The notes: generated from the sequence alone by a model not told the origin. A stretch of DNA of 64,000 bases from Clostridiales bacterium (GCA_022793655.1 JAAWDG010000010.1:1-64000); one strand, 5' to 3'; shown: positions 52,974-61,764, counted from the first letter of the stretch. Numbers and translations are program-made.

Positions 52974-53169
52974 TTTATTTTACATCCACCGCAACTATAA
53001 AAATCAACTATGGCGTACAGATAAACAAGAAAAAAGATAAAAGATGATTTAAAAGTAGGTATGAACTATTTACTATAACAATAGGTTAAAAATCAAATTT
53101 TCCATATAGGGTCGAGCCACGTTGAGAGTGTGGTGTTGATGCCAAAGGTAAAAGAGAAATTAGATTGAA

Positions 53170-54462
53170 ATGAAAGTTGCAATAAAAGAACTTAGGTCAT
53201 TCAATTTTGCTTTGTTTGCAGCACTGTGTGCGCTGTCAATAGTGCCTGCCATTTATCAAACACTCAAAACATTCTTAATTTCTTCAAACGTCAACTTTGC
53301 GTTTGATATCATCGGACAAATGGAGTGGTTTGACCTTATCAACGAGACCTTGCAAGCCTTTTTAATTATACCTCTTTATTCGGTATTAAATAAAATTTTA
53401 AATAAGGAGCCAGAGCACTTTGCGGAAAATGTTTTCAAAACCGGAATTTTAACTTTTTGTCTCTATGGCGTTTTTTCAGTCGGTGTATTTATTTATGGCA
53501 TAAACCTTGTTTCCGTAATGAATCCGGCGGAATTTGACCTTACCGTTACAGTCAACTATCTGAGGCTGGAGACAGTAGCATTTATGGCCGGCATCATTGT
53601 TAGTTTTGTCAATGTTATTTTCGTTGTGGTCGGTAAAGTCAAGAATGTCTATCTATTTCTTGTCACTCGCACGGTTTTATCGGTGATTGTCGATTTTCTG
53701 CTGATACCTAAAATGGGTGTGTATGGTGTAGCTGTTTCAAATATTATTGTCAATGGCATTCTTGCCATTACATCCGTTATACTTCTCTATCTGCAAAAGC
53801 AGATAAGCCCCTGTAAATTTTGCACAAGAGACCATTTGATGTTAAAGGAATGGGCAAAAACCGGTGTTTTCTCGGGTCTGCAACAGTTTGTCGACAATTG
53901 GGTTTATGCCATCATGATTTGCAAAATGGTCAACATAGTTGCGGAGCAAGGAAATTATTGGATTGCCAATAACTTTATCTGGGGATGGCTTCTTATACCG
54001 ATTACCGCACTCACCGAAGTTATACGGAAAGACGGTGAAAACTACCGCATAAAACACAGCAAATTCAATTATTGCTTTATTGCTGCTTGTACCATCGTGT
54101 TGTGGATGCTCACAATTCCTCTTTGGAAACCATTTTTTATTCATGCGGAACATTTACGTAACGCCAATGAGGTATTTAATATTGTGATAAAACTCGTCCC
54201 CTTCTATATTGCTTATGCAGGTTGTGCTATCATTGATAATATTTTCATAAGTCTCGGAAAAACAATATACCCTGCGATCAACTCATTAATTATAAATGTG
54301 GGATACTATGGCATTTTTTATTTGTTATATTTGAATCATACCATTGATTTTTCAATGAATGTTATTATCGTAATGTTCGGCTTTGGTATGGTTGTACATC
54401 TAATCATTTCAATCATAGAAGAAAAAATATTTCTCAAAAAAGCTAAAAACACTGATTTTTGA
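53170..54462 (+). CDS. MATE-family-like multidrug/solute exporter (430 aa)
   Basis: Twelve predicted spans with the two-repeat MATE layout. Typical segments are IIPLYSVLNKILNKEPEHFA and LLIPKMGVYGVAVSNIIVNG between halves. Such proteins export drugs or metabolites using sodium or protons. The start is preceded by a weak site and about 190 bases of DNA with no gene. It lies after the restriction-modification pair on the same strand but is less AT-rich. Confidence 0.75.
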   Translation: MKVAIKELRSFNFALFAALCALSIVPAIYQTLKTFLISSNVNFAFDIIGQMEWFDLINETLQAFLIIPLYSVLNKILNKEPEHFAENVFKTGILTFCLYGVFSVGVFIYGINLVSVMNPAEFDLTVTVNYLRLETVAFMAGIIVSFVNVIFVVVGKVKNVYLFLVTRTVLSVIVDFLLIPKMGVYGVAVSNIIVNGILAITSVILLYLQKQISPCKFCTRDHLMLKEWAKTGVFSGLQQFVDNWVYAIMICKMVNIVAEQGNYWIANNFIWGWLLIPITALTEVIRKDGENYRIKHSKFNYCFIAACTIVLWMLTIPLWKPFFIHAEHLRNANEVFNIVIKLVPFYIAYAGCAIIDNIFISLGKTIYPAINSLIINVGYYGIFYLLYLNHTIDFSMNVIIVMFGFGMVVHLIISIIEEKIFLKKAKNTDF

Positions 54463-54508
54463 TATATTCCCGCAAGCACGCAGACAAATATCATAATCAA
54501 TGCACTAA

Positions 54509-54536
54509 AACATGTAAAGTACGTGACTTTGATGTT
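54509..54536 (+). other. Imperfect hairpin between the exporter and the NSS transporter
   Basis: AACATGTAAAGT and ACTTTGATGTT form an interrupted stem around ACGTG. A T6 run follows about ten bases later (54544-54549), so it may be a weak terminator for the exporter gene. Confidence 0.3.
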
Positions 54537-54609
54537 AAGATCACTTTTTTAAGTAAAAATGAAAGATTGGCCATCAATCAGGTAACTTTAAATAATGGAG
54601 GTTAAACAT

Positions 54610-55947
54610 ATGGAGAAAAAAGCAAAATTTTCGAGCCGTTTAGGATTTGTCCTTGCGGCGGCAGGCTCAGCAGTGGGGCTGGGCAATATTTGGAGATTCC
54701 CCTACCTTGCGGCTAAATACGGCGGCGGAATTTTTTTGTTGGTATATCTTTTGCTTGCAGTGACCTTTGGATTTGCGCTGATGATCACCGAAATTGCAAT
54801 CGGCAGAAAAACGGGTAAAAGCGCAATTGAGGCGTATAAAATCATCAACAAGAAGTTCTCATTCTTGGGCTATTTAGCTTCTCTTGTACCGATTATCATT
54901 TTCCCTTACTATTGTGTTATCGGCGGATGGGTAGTGAAATTTTTGGGCGTGTATCTTTCTGGACAAGGTCATATCGCAACAGGTGCAGATTACTTCTCAG
55001 GGTTTATTGGAAGCACAGCTGAGCCTCTTCTTTGCCTGGCGATTTTTCTCATCATCACTTCGTTAGTGGTCATTATGGGTGTTCAAAAAGGTATTGAAAA
55101 GGTGAGCAAAATTTTAATGCCTCTGCTTATTTTGATGTCACTTGGAACTGCGCTTTATAGTCTTACCATAGACGGTGCAATTGATGGTCTTATTTACTAT
55201 ATCAAGCCTAATTTCAGCGAATTTTCAATCAAAACCGTGGTCGCGGCTATGGGTCAGCTTTTCTACTCCATGTCGCTTGCTATGGGAATTATGGTAACTT
55301 ATGGCTCATACATGCGAAAGAATGATGACCTTGAAAGTTCGGTGAGAAACATTGAAATTTTTGACACGGGTATTGCGTTTTTGTCGGGACTTATGATCGT
55401 TCCCGCGGTGTTTGCTTTCTCAGGCGGCAATAAGGACGCTCTGCAGGCAGGCCCCACGCTGATGTTTATCACACTTCCCAATGTTTTTGATTCCATGAAA
55501 GGCGGGCATATTTTCGGGCTTGCGTTTTTCCTGCTTGTTCTTTTTGCAGCGCTCACATCGGCTATTTCCCTTATGGAAACGATCGTGTCATTCGTGGATG
55601 ACAAGTTTGGATTTTCAAGAGTCAAAACCTGCATCGGGGTTATGATTGTAGCGTTTATTATCGCTGTGCCCTCTTCACTGGGCTTTGGCATATTATCGGG
55701 AATTACAATTTTCGGATATTCGATACTCGACTTTTTCGATTTCATAAGCAACAACATTCTGATGCCAATCGTTGCCCTGATCACAGCTGTGCTCATTGGC
55801 TTTGCTGCTAAGCCTGACTACGTTTCCAAAGAAGTAAAAGCATCAGGAAAATTCAAGTCCGAGAAGTTATATAAGATCATGATAAAATATGTAGTGCCTG
55901 TTTGTATGGTGGTTATTCTGATATCCTCGCTGGTAGGATACGTTTAA
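54610..55947 (+). CDS. Sodium:neurotransmitter symporter (NSS/SNF) family transporter (445 aa)
   Basis: MEKKAKFSSRLGFVLAAAGS, then AVGLGNIWRFPYLAAKYGGG is the NSS TM1 signature, with sodium and substrate-binding residues. Eleven or twelve spans follow. The start at 54610 is used because GGAGG lies upstream; a longer start is unlikely. Bacterial relatives (LeuT, Tyt1, MhsT) import hydrophobic or aromatic amino acids with sodium. It lies 1.2 kb from tyrA, so tyrosine is an attractive but unproved substrate. Confidence 0.9.
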   Translation: MEKKAKFSSRLGFVLAAAGSAVGLGNIWRFPYLAAKYGGGIFLLVYLLLAVTFGFALMITEIAIGRKTGKSAIEAYKIINKKFSFLGYLASLVPIIIFPYYCVIGGWVVKFLGVYLSGQGHIATGADYFSGFIGSTAEPLLCLAIFLIITSLVVIMGVQKGIEKVSKILMPLLILMSLGTALYSLTIDGAIDGLIYYIKPNFSEFSIKTVVAAMGQLFYSMSLAMGIMVTYGSYMRKNDDLESSVRNIEIFDTGIAFLSGLMIVPAVFAFSGGNKDALQAGPTLMFITLPNVFDSMKGGHIFGLAFFLLVLFAALTSAISLMETIVSFVDDKFGFSRVKTCIGVMIVAFIIAVPSSLGFGILSGITIFGYSILDFFDFISNNILMPIVALITAVLIGFAAKPDYVSKEVKASGKFKSEKLYKIMIKYVVPVCMVVILISSLVGYV

Positions 55948-56051
55948 TTAGGATATAAGGTGCAGTTCTGCCTATGCAGCGCCTGCTGTTTTCACCCGAA
56001 TTATTATGCTGCGTGAAAATAAATTTATCAATTTACAAAAGGATATTGACA

Positions 56052-56900
56052 ATGAATGTAAATGAAGCCTTATTAGAAGTAGTCAATGCTCTCGCTCCTT
56101 ATATACCGTATGCAATTTTGATTCTCGCTTCCATATTTACTATTGAATTCGCTCAATTGTTTTATCGATACCGCATTCGTCCAAAGATACGGGGAAACTT
56201 GGGTGAAACCAAAGTGAATAAAATTCTTTCCAAACTGCCGGAGGATATCTATAAAACAGTCAATAATGTCATGGTCAAAAGTAAGAATGGAACCACCCAA
56301 ATTGATCATATTGTGGTATCTGTTTATGGTATTTTCGTTATTGAAACTAAGAATTACAGTGGCTGGATCAGTGGCAGTGAGTACAGCGAATATTGGACGC
56401 AATCCATGAACAAAAACAGCAAAGAAACATTTTATAATCCAATTCGTCAAAACTATGGTCATATTAAGGCGCTTGAAAAACTGCTGTCCATTCCCATGTC
56501 CTCTTTCATCTCCATTATTGTATTCACCGATGAGCATGCAGTTCTCAAAATAAACACTAAAAAAGCGATTGTGATTCAATGCAATGAATTATATCAAACA
56601 ATTCGTGCACACACCAATCGCTTACTGACATATAAAGAAACTCTCGAAATAGTTCCTATTCTACAAAACGCAAATATCATTGACACAGAACAAAGAAAAA
56701 AACATACACAAAAAATACAAGAACGAAAGCATAGTAAAACAAACTATTCAGATGCCAAAATCTGCCCGCGTTGTTCCGGAAAATTAGTTCAAAAAGCAGG
56801 AAAATATGGTATGTTTCTTGGCTGCAGTCAATTCCCCAAATGCAGATACACAGCCTCCATCGACAAACATACAACTAAAAACCTTGATTTTTCGACTTGA
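56052..56900 (+). CDS. Membrane-anchored NERD-domain protein with topoisomerase zinc finger (282 aa)
   Basis: Start at 56052 (MNVNEALLEVVNAL) after AAAAGGA. One N-terminal span (about 15-38) precedes a NERD domain with the nuclease core QIDHIVVSVYGIFVIETKNY (D..ExK). The C-terminus is a topoisomerase-type zinc ribbon (CPRCSGKLVQKAGKYGMFLG, CSQFPKCRY). It looks like a DNA-processing nuclease held at the membrane. Function in the cell is unknown. Confidence 0.85.
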   Translation: MNVNEALLEVVNALAPYIPYAILILASIFTIEFAQLFYRYRIRPKIRGNLGETKVNKILSKLPEDIYKTVNNVMVKSKNGTTQIDHIVVSVYGIFVIETKNYSGWISGSEYSEYWTQSMNKNSKETFYNPIRQNYGHIKALEKLLSIPMSSFISIIVFTDEHAVLKINTKKAIVIQCNELYQTIRAHTNRLLTYKETLEIVPILQNANIIDTEQRKKHTQKIQERKHSKTNYSDAKICPRCSGKLVQKAGKYGMFLGCSQFPKCRYTASIDKHTTKNLDFST

Positions 56901-56926
56901 ACAATTGCTTTTGTCACGCTGTCTGC

Positions 56927-56956
56927 TTGACAAAACAAAAAAGATTATGCTATAAT
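56927..56956 (+). promoter_or_regulatory. Promoter of the tyrA leader
   Basis: TTGACA (56927-56932), 18-bp spacer, TATAAT (56951-56956) with an extended TGC. Transcription should start near 56963, about 28 bases before the leader peptide. Confidence 0.8.
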
Positions 56957-56990
56957 TATTTTAGTTTAAATTTAGATAGGAATTTTAAAA

Positions 56991-57050
56991 ATGATTTGTT
57001 TTGCAGTCAACTTAGATACTTATTATTGCTATTACTTAACTAAAAAGTAA
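56991..57050 (+). CDS. Tyrosine-rich leader peptide of the tyrA attenuator (19 aa)
   Basis: ATG with ATAGGA ten bases upstream. The peptide is MICFAVNLDTYYCYYLTKK; codons 11-15 are TAT TAT TGC TAT TAC, four Tyr of five residues. It lies between a strong promoter and a terminator ahead of tyrA. Ribosome stalling at these codons when Tyr-tRNA is scarce would change the folding of the RNA downstream, as in the trp and pheA leaders of enteric bacteria. Confidence 0.8.
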   Translation: MICFAVNLDTYYCYYLTKK

Positions 57051-57124
57051 TAGTGGTTTTTGCTGCATTTAATTCATTTGTTTTTCAGTTCCGCAGTTTA
57101 AATCACTGCGGAACTTTTATTTTT
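57029..57124 (+). promoter_or_regulatory. Transcription attenuator of tyrA (1:2, 2:3 and 3:4 hairpins)
   Basis: Hairpin 1:2 is a perfect nine-pair stem (57029-57037 with 57045-57053) that includes the last Tyr codons. The antiterminator 2:3 pairs 57052-57066 (AGTGGTTTTTGCTGC) with 57093-57107 (GCAGTTTAAATCACT), 13 of 15 positions. Terminator 3:4 is a perfect ten-pair stem (57088-57097 with 57105-57114) followed by TTTTATTTTT. A ribosome stalled at Tyr codons would free segment 2 and favour read-through. A ribosome at the stop codon would cover it and favour termination. Confidence 0.8.
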
Positions 57125-57142
57125 GCAAAGAGGTGATAAAAT

Positions 57143-57973
57143 ATGGTTATTGGAATTGTAGGACTGGGACTCATCGGCGGTTCATTGGCAAAGGCTTCTA
57201 AAAAATATGGCAACTATACGGTATATGCATACGATATCCAAGAAACTTCCCTACAAAAAGCGCTAGAGGACAAAGCCATCGACAGTCCCCTGACTGAAAA
57301 GAACATTTCAGCCTGTGATTATATTTTCATCTCGCTCTATCCAAAGGCTGTCATTGAATTTGTTGAAAAACATGCTGCGCTTTTTCAAAAAGACGCAGTC
57401 GTTATTGACTGTGCCGGTGTAAAAAGAAGCGTATGTGAACCTTGTTTTCGCATAGCCGAACAACATGGTTTTACCTTCATCGGCGGACATCCCATGGCTG
57501 GCACACAGTTTTCCGGCTATGAACATGCTAAAGACACTATGTTTTGGAACGCGCCCTTTGTACTGACGCCAAAACAAAATGAAGACGTACTTGTCTTAGC
57601 GAAGGCAAGAGAGGTAATCATTTCGCTTGGCTTTGGCCGTGTTTCAGTTATGACGCCTGAACGGCATGATAAATTAATTGCATTTACGTCACAGTTAGCC
57701 CATGTCGTCTCAAACGCTTATGTCAAAAGTCCCAGCGCACCTGAGCGCAAAGGCATTTCAGCAGGCAGCTATAAAGACTTAACCCGCGTTGCTTATCTTA
57801 ATGAAACCATGTGGGCCGAGCTTTTCTTGGATAACCACGATCATTTAACCGCAGAAATTGACCATCTAATTGTTGAACTGCAAAAATACAGTCAAGCCAT
57901 GAAAACCAACGATTTCGACACACTGCGCGAGCTTTTAAAAGAAGGAAAAATCGCCAAAGAACAAGCTGATTAA
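57143..57973 (+). CDS. tyrA: Prephenate (or arogenate) dehydrogenase
   Basis: Makes the last dedicated precursor of tyrosine. Rossmann motif GIVGLGLIGGSLAKASKK at the N-terminus, the conserved GGHPMAGTQFSGYEHA with the catalytic His region, and SQLAHVVSNAYV in the helical C-terminal domain. At 276 residues it lacks an ACT domain, so feedback by tyrosine may rest on the transcription attenuator upstream. It is not clustered with other aro genes. Start follows AAAGAGGTG. Confidence 0.9.
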   Translation: MVIGIVGLGLIGGSLAKASKKYGNYTVYAYDIQETSLQKALEDKAIDSPLTEKNISACDYIFISLYPKAVIEFVEKHAALFQKDAVVIDCAGVKRSVCEPCFRIAEQHGFTFIGGHPMAGTQFSGYEHAKDTMFWNAPFVLTPKQNEDVLVLAKAREVIISLGFGRVSVMTPERHDKLIAFTSQLAHVVSNAYVKSPSAPERKGISAGSYKDLTRVAYLNETMWAELFLDNHDHLTAEIDHLIVELQKYSQAMKTNDFDTLRELLKEGKIAKEQAD

Positions 57974-58027
57974 CACGGCAAAAATCAATTGATATTATGA
58001 CTTGTAAAGATGCTTTTTGCGTGTTAA
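57970..58027. repeat. Inverted repeat after tyrA
   Basis: TTAACACG-G-CAAAAA (57970-57984) and TTTTTGCGTGTTAA (58014-58027) form a 14-pair stem with one bulge and a 29-base loop. No T run follows rightward. It may be a processing or weak termination structure. Confidence 0.5.
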
Positions 58028-58113
58028 AATAAAAACAATGAACTATTGATTGTATCTTATTGATTCATGCAAATAAATGCAGCATCAAAATCATGAAAAG
58101 AGGTGAAACGTGC

Positions 58114-58200
58114 ATGGAAGCCGGCACAAACGGCAACGATAACAGCGGGCAACAAAACGTCGGCCTTCCTGCAAAGGCCGCCATCCTTGTTCCCGCCTGA
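58114..58200 (+). CDS. Upstream leader ORF of mgtE (28 aa)
   Basis: ATG eight bases after AGAGGTGA. The peptide reads MEAGTNGNDNSGQQNVGLPA then KAAILVPA. Its stop codon ends 24 bases before the mgtE start and lies inside the 5' arm of a hairpin that holds part of the mgtE ribosome binding site. Translation of this ORF would open that hairpin, so it probably couples or regulates mgtE translation. No known magnesium riboswitch (M-box) pattern is visible. The peptide has no family I know. Confidence 0.6.
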   Translation: MEAGTNGNDNSGQQNVGLPAKAAILVPA

Positions 58201-58217
58201 AACCAATTTTCAGGAGG
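58196..58217 (+). promoter_or_regulatory. Hairpin masking the mgtE ribosome binding site
   Basis: CCTGAAA (58196-58202) pairs with TTTCAGG (58208-58214) around CCAAT. The 3' arm includes the first bases of CAGGAGG (58211-58217), the mgtE site. The 5' arm includes the TGA of the leader ORF. Confidence 0.65.
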
Positions 58218-58224
58218 AATCAAC

Positions 58225-59586
58225 ATGAAAGAAACCATTACGGGCTTACTTAAAGAAAAACAAATCACCAAGCTCTATCATCTTTTTGAAGATATGGCTC
58301 CCGCTGATATAGCGGAAGAATTAAAAAAGTTTGAAGACGAAAAACTGCCTGTCCTCTACCGGCTCTTACCGAAAGACATGGCAGCTGAAGTATTTGTCGA
58401 AATGGATGGCGATGAACAAGAATTTTTGATTCAATCTTTTACCGATAAAGAACTGCGCGAAGTCATGAATGATCTTTATTTAGATGACGCTGTTGATATC
58501 ATTGAAGAAATGCCTGCCTCGGTAGTAAGCCGCATTCTGCGCAACACAAAACCATCCGACCGCAAAATCATCAATGATCTGTTAAACTATCCCAAAGACT
58601 CAGCCGGCAGCATCATGACGACCGAGTATGTGGATCTTAAATCCTACATGACCGTAAAAGAAGCGTTTCATCGCATTCGACAGATAGGTTTAGATAAAGA
58701 AACAGTTTATACCTGTTATGTTGTTGATCAAGCGCGCAAATTGCTTGGCATTGTGACTGTCCGTGAAATGCTGTTTGCCGATGAAAACACAAAGATAGAA
58801 AGCATTATGGACACCAATATCATTTTTGCCGCTACTTCGGACGATAAAGAAGACGTAGTGAACAAAATGAAAAAATATGATTTTTTGGCGCTGCCCATCG
58901 TTGACGCTGAAGCGCGCTTAGTCGGCATTGTCACCATTGACGACGCAATAGACGTATTAGAAGAAGAGGCCACCGAAGATATCGAAAAAATGGCAGCTAT
59001 TACGCCAACAAAAGAGGATGTCCCCTACCTTAAACTCAGCGTATTTTCACTGTTTAAGGCCAGAATTCCCTGGCAGCTCTTACTCATGATTTCAGCCACA
59101 TTTACCGGCATTATTATTACAAGTTTTGAAAAAAAGTTAGCGGCGCTCACCATTTTAACCGCCTTTATCCCTATGCTTATGGATACCGGCGGCAACACAG
59201 GCAGCCAATCGTCGGTTACCATCATTCGCGCCATTTCTCTCAAAGAAATTGAGTTTCATGATATATTTAAAATTATATGGAAAGAAATTAGAGTCGCTGT
59301 CTTATGCGGATTTACGCTGGCCTTTATCAATTTCTTTAAAATTCTGCTTTTTGATGGATGGCTCATGGGTAATGAAAGCATTACACCAGTCATTGCCGCC
59401 GTCATTTGCATTACTTTAGTTTTAACCGTTTTCTGCGCTAAATTTGTCGGCTGTATTCTGCCATTGGTTTCCCATAAATTAGGGTTTGACCCTGCAGTTA
59501 TGTCCAGTCCGTTCATTACCACCATTGTCGACGCGATTTCCCTATTAATCTATTTTCAAACCGCGTCCTTATTGCTGCATATTTAA
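58225..59586 (+). CDS. mgtE: Magnesium transporter MgtE
   Basis: N-terminal MgtE_N domain (about 1-125, acidic), two CBS domains (about 130-255, e.g. LLGIVTVREMLFADEN) and five C-terminal spans. The pore motif PMLMDTGGNTGSQSS is intact. The channel imports Mg2+ and closes when the CBS region binds Mg2+. 453 residues is normal. Expression is likely controlled through the leader ORF and hairpin just upstream. Confidence 0.93.
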   Translation: MKETITGLLKEKQITKLYHLFEDMAPADIAEELKKFEDEKLPVLYRLLPKDMAAEVFVEMDGDEQEFLIQSFTDKELREVMNDLYLDDAVDIIEEMPASVVSRILRNTKPSDRKIINDLLNYPKDSAGSIMTTEYVDLKSYMTVKEAFHRIRQIGLDKETVYTCYVVDQARKLLGIVTVREMLFADENTKIESIMDTNIIFAATSDDKEDVVNKMKKYDFLALPIVDAEARLVGIVTIDDAIDVLEEEATEDIEKMAAITPTKEDVPYLKLSVFSLFKARIPWQLLLMISATFTGIIITSFEKKLAALTILTAFIPMLMDTGGNTGSQSSVTIIRAISLKEIEFHDIFKIIWKEIRVAVLCGFTLAFINFFKILLFDGWLMGNESITPVIAAVICITLVLTVFCAKFVGCILPLVSHKLGFDPAVMSSPFITTIVDAISLLIYFQTASLLLHI

Positions 59587-59691
59587 AAAACAGACTGTCT
59601 ATCCTAATACTGTAAAACGATCAGTCTTTCAATCAATTTTTACCAGATACAGAATCCGCGCCAAAAATATTCGCGGTTAGAATGGAGTTTT

Positions 59692-60342
59692 ATGAAACCT
59701 GTTTGCTATATCGTCGGGGCCAGCCCCGAGGCCGGCCCTGAAATTAAATTTACGCCCAGTGATGACGACTTTGTCGTTGCCGCCGACGGTGGTTTTTCCC
59801 ATTTAGAAAAACAAAAAATACGCTGTGATTTAGTGGTGGGCGATTTTGATTCATCGGCACGTCCCAATTTTTCCACAATCATTCAGCTCAATCCGCAAAA
59901 AGATGATACCGATACTCTTTTCGCTGTACGAGAAGGATTAAAAAGAGGCTATACCTGTTTTATATTATACGGTGTATTGGGTGGCGCTCTTCCCCATACA
60001 ATCTCAGCTTTGCAGACATTAACTTTTCTGTTAGATCACGGTGCCAAAGGATTGCTTATCGGTAAAAATATCTGCGCGACGTCCATCCGCAATGACCGCA
60101 TTGATTTTCGTGCCGGATGCAAAGGCTTTTTTTCTGTTTTTTCTTTTGATGAAATTTCAAGAGGTGTTTTTATAGAAGGCGCTAAATACCCGCTAAATGA
60201 CTATACCATGACAAATGGCTTTCCCATTGGTGTGAGTAATGAGTTTATGGACCGCCCAGTAAGTATCTCAGTAAATAATGGCACCCTACATATCCTATTT
60301 GAAGCAAACGGCGAACCAGAAAAAGCACTTTACCAATTTTAG
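59692..60342 (+). CDS. thiN: Thiamine pyrophosphokinase
   Basis: Converts thiamine to thiamine diphosphate. The family motifs VVAADGGFSHLEKQ, CDLVVGDFDSS and QKDDTDTLFAVREGLKRG are present, and the C-terminal beta domain ends in YTMTNGFPIGVSNEF. 216 residues is usual. The normal GxxGGRxDH region is degenerate here (GVLGGALPHT), a substitution worth noting. Follows AATGGAG. Confidence 0.88.
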   Translation: MKPVCYIVGASPEAGPEIKFTPSDDDFVVAADGGFSHLEKQKIRCDLVVGDFDSSARPNFSTIIQLNPQKDDTDTLFAVREGLKRGYTCFILYGVLGGALPHTISALQTLTFLLDHGAKGLLIGKNICATSIRNDRIDFRAGCKGFFSVFSFDEISRGVFIEGAKYPLNDYTMTNGFPIGVSNEFMDRPVSISVNNGTLHILFEANGEPEKALYQF

Positions 60343-60417
60343 TCTGCTTACCTGCACAGCAAATTAACTTCATTCAAATCAGTTTATGGAAACATGTGTA
60401 TGACAGAGAGGGAAAAA

Positions 60418-61698
60418 ATGACCAATCAAAATCAAGACCTTTTTACCTTTATCGAAAAAAGCCCTACCGCTTTTCATGCAGCAGCCAATATCGCTGCACG
60501 CTTAAGCTCCGCTGGTTTTACCCAATTATATGAAGAGGAAGAGTGGCACCTTAAAGAAGGCGGCTTTTTTGTCTTGCGAAATGATGCCAGCATTATTGCG
60601 TTCCGCATAAATTCCTCTGCCCAAGGCTTTAATGTTATAGCTTCTCACACAGACAGCCCCGCTTTTAAACTGAAAACCAACCCTTCTCTTTCGTCTGGAT
60701 CTGTATACACAAAATTAAACACCGAAAAATATGGCGGCATGATCTATTCTTCTTGGTTTGACCGCCCGCTTTCTATCGCCGGACGAATCATCAAAGAAAC
60801 GCCTGAAGGAATTCAAAGCGAACTCATTCATATAGACCAAAACCTTTGCATGATCCCAAATGTTGCCATTCATATGCAAAGAGAACAAAATGATAACAAA
60901 AAGGTGAATCCTCAAATTGATACTTTGCCGCTGCTCAGCATAACCGGTAAACAGTTAGACGATATCATCGATATGAAAAATGTACTATCCGCCGATTTAT
61001 ATGTATATAATCGAGATAAAGGATTTCTTTTCGGTGCTGACCAAGAATTAATCGGCGCGCCAAGACTTGATGATCTGCAATGCGTATTTGGCACGCTGCA
61101 AGGATTTATAGACGCCGCACCAAGTGCTTCCATGCCCCTGTTCTGTGCTTTTGACAGCGAAGAAATCGGCTCGGCGACCAGACAAGGTGCCGATTCTACT
61201 TTTTTAACCGATGTACTAAAACGAATTTGTTTATCGATGAAAATAAGCGAAGAGCAAGCTTTGCGCATGTATGCCAATTCCTTCATCCTATCGGCCGATA
61301 ATGCACATGCGATTCATCCAAATCATCCTGAACTGCACGACAAAGGCAACTATCCAGTTATGAACGGCGGCATTGTCATTAAACACAACGCGGCCATGAA
61401 TTACACCAGCGATTCGCTCTCCAGCGCGATTGTTCAAAAAATTTGTTCTCTTGCCGGTGTACCTTACCAGCACTTCTCTTTTCGTTCCGATCAGCGCAGT
61501 TCGCACACATTAGGCCCTTTGGCCGTGACTCATTTATCGATTCCTGCGGCCGATATTGGATTGGCGCAGCTGGCCATGCACTCGGCTTTGGAAACAGCAG
61601 GCGCTTTAGATACTGCTTATTTAGCCCAATTGGCGAAGCAATTTTACAACGTTTCTTTTCGTGTTGTAAAGGATAAGTCACTCCATATTCAATGCTAA
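60418..61698 (+). CDS. apeB: M18-family aminopeptidase
   Basis: Zinc-binding residues are visible in order: NVIASHTDSPAFKLK (His-x-Asp), FCAFDSEEIGS (Glu-Glu), SADNAHAIHPNHPELHD (Asp-x-x-His) and a late THLSIPAADIG. This is the aspartyl/M18 aminopeptidase set. The start at 60418 follows GAGAGGG; 426 residues fits. A cytosolic, dodecameric peptidase trimming peptides is the usual role. The next gene is another aminopeptidase. Confidence 0.9.
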   Translation: MTNQNQDLFTFIEKSPTAFHAAANIAARLSSAGFTQLYEEEEWHLKEGGFFVLRNDASIIAFRINSSAQGFNVIASHTDSPAFKLKTNPSLSSGSVYTKLNTEKYGGMIYSSWFDRPLSIAGRIIKETPEGIQSELIHIDQNLCMIPNVAIHMQREQNDNKKVNPQIDTLPLLSITGKQLDDIIDMKNVLSADLYVYNRDKGFLFGADQELIGAPRLDDLQCVFGTLQGFIDAAPSASMPLFCAFDSEEIGSATRQGADSTFLTDVLKRICLSMKISEEQALRMYANSFILSADNAHAIHPNHPELHDKGNYPVMNGGIVIKHNAAMNYTSDSLSSAIVQKICSLAGVPYQHFSFRSDQRSSHTLGPLAVTHLSIPAADIGLAQLAMHSALETAGALDTAYLAQLAKQFYNVSFRVVKDKSLHIQC

Positions 61699-61764
61699 AA
61701 ATAATTGAATAGACAGACACACAAAGTAAGCGCTTCACTTGAAACAATAAGAAAGGTTTTAATC

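Noticed and set aside
52974-53169. Possible small gene or RNA before the exporter
   Set aside because: Only a weak CCAC/GTGG stem is visible, with no convincing start, promoter or conserved motif.
56963-57143. T-box leader upstream of tyrA
   Set aside because: No specifier-loop structure or AGGGTGGAACCGCG-type T-box sequence is present; the leader peptide with Tyr codons explains the region.
58030-58225. M-box magnesium riboswitch upstream of mgtE
   Set aside because: I could not find the conserved M-box core; the region is instead occupied by a short ORF and a hairpin over the ribosome binding site.
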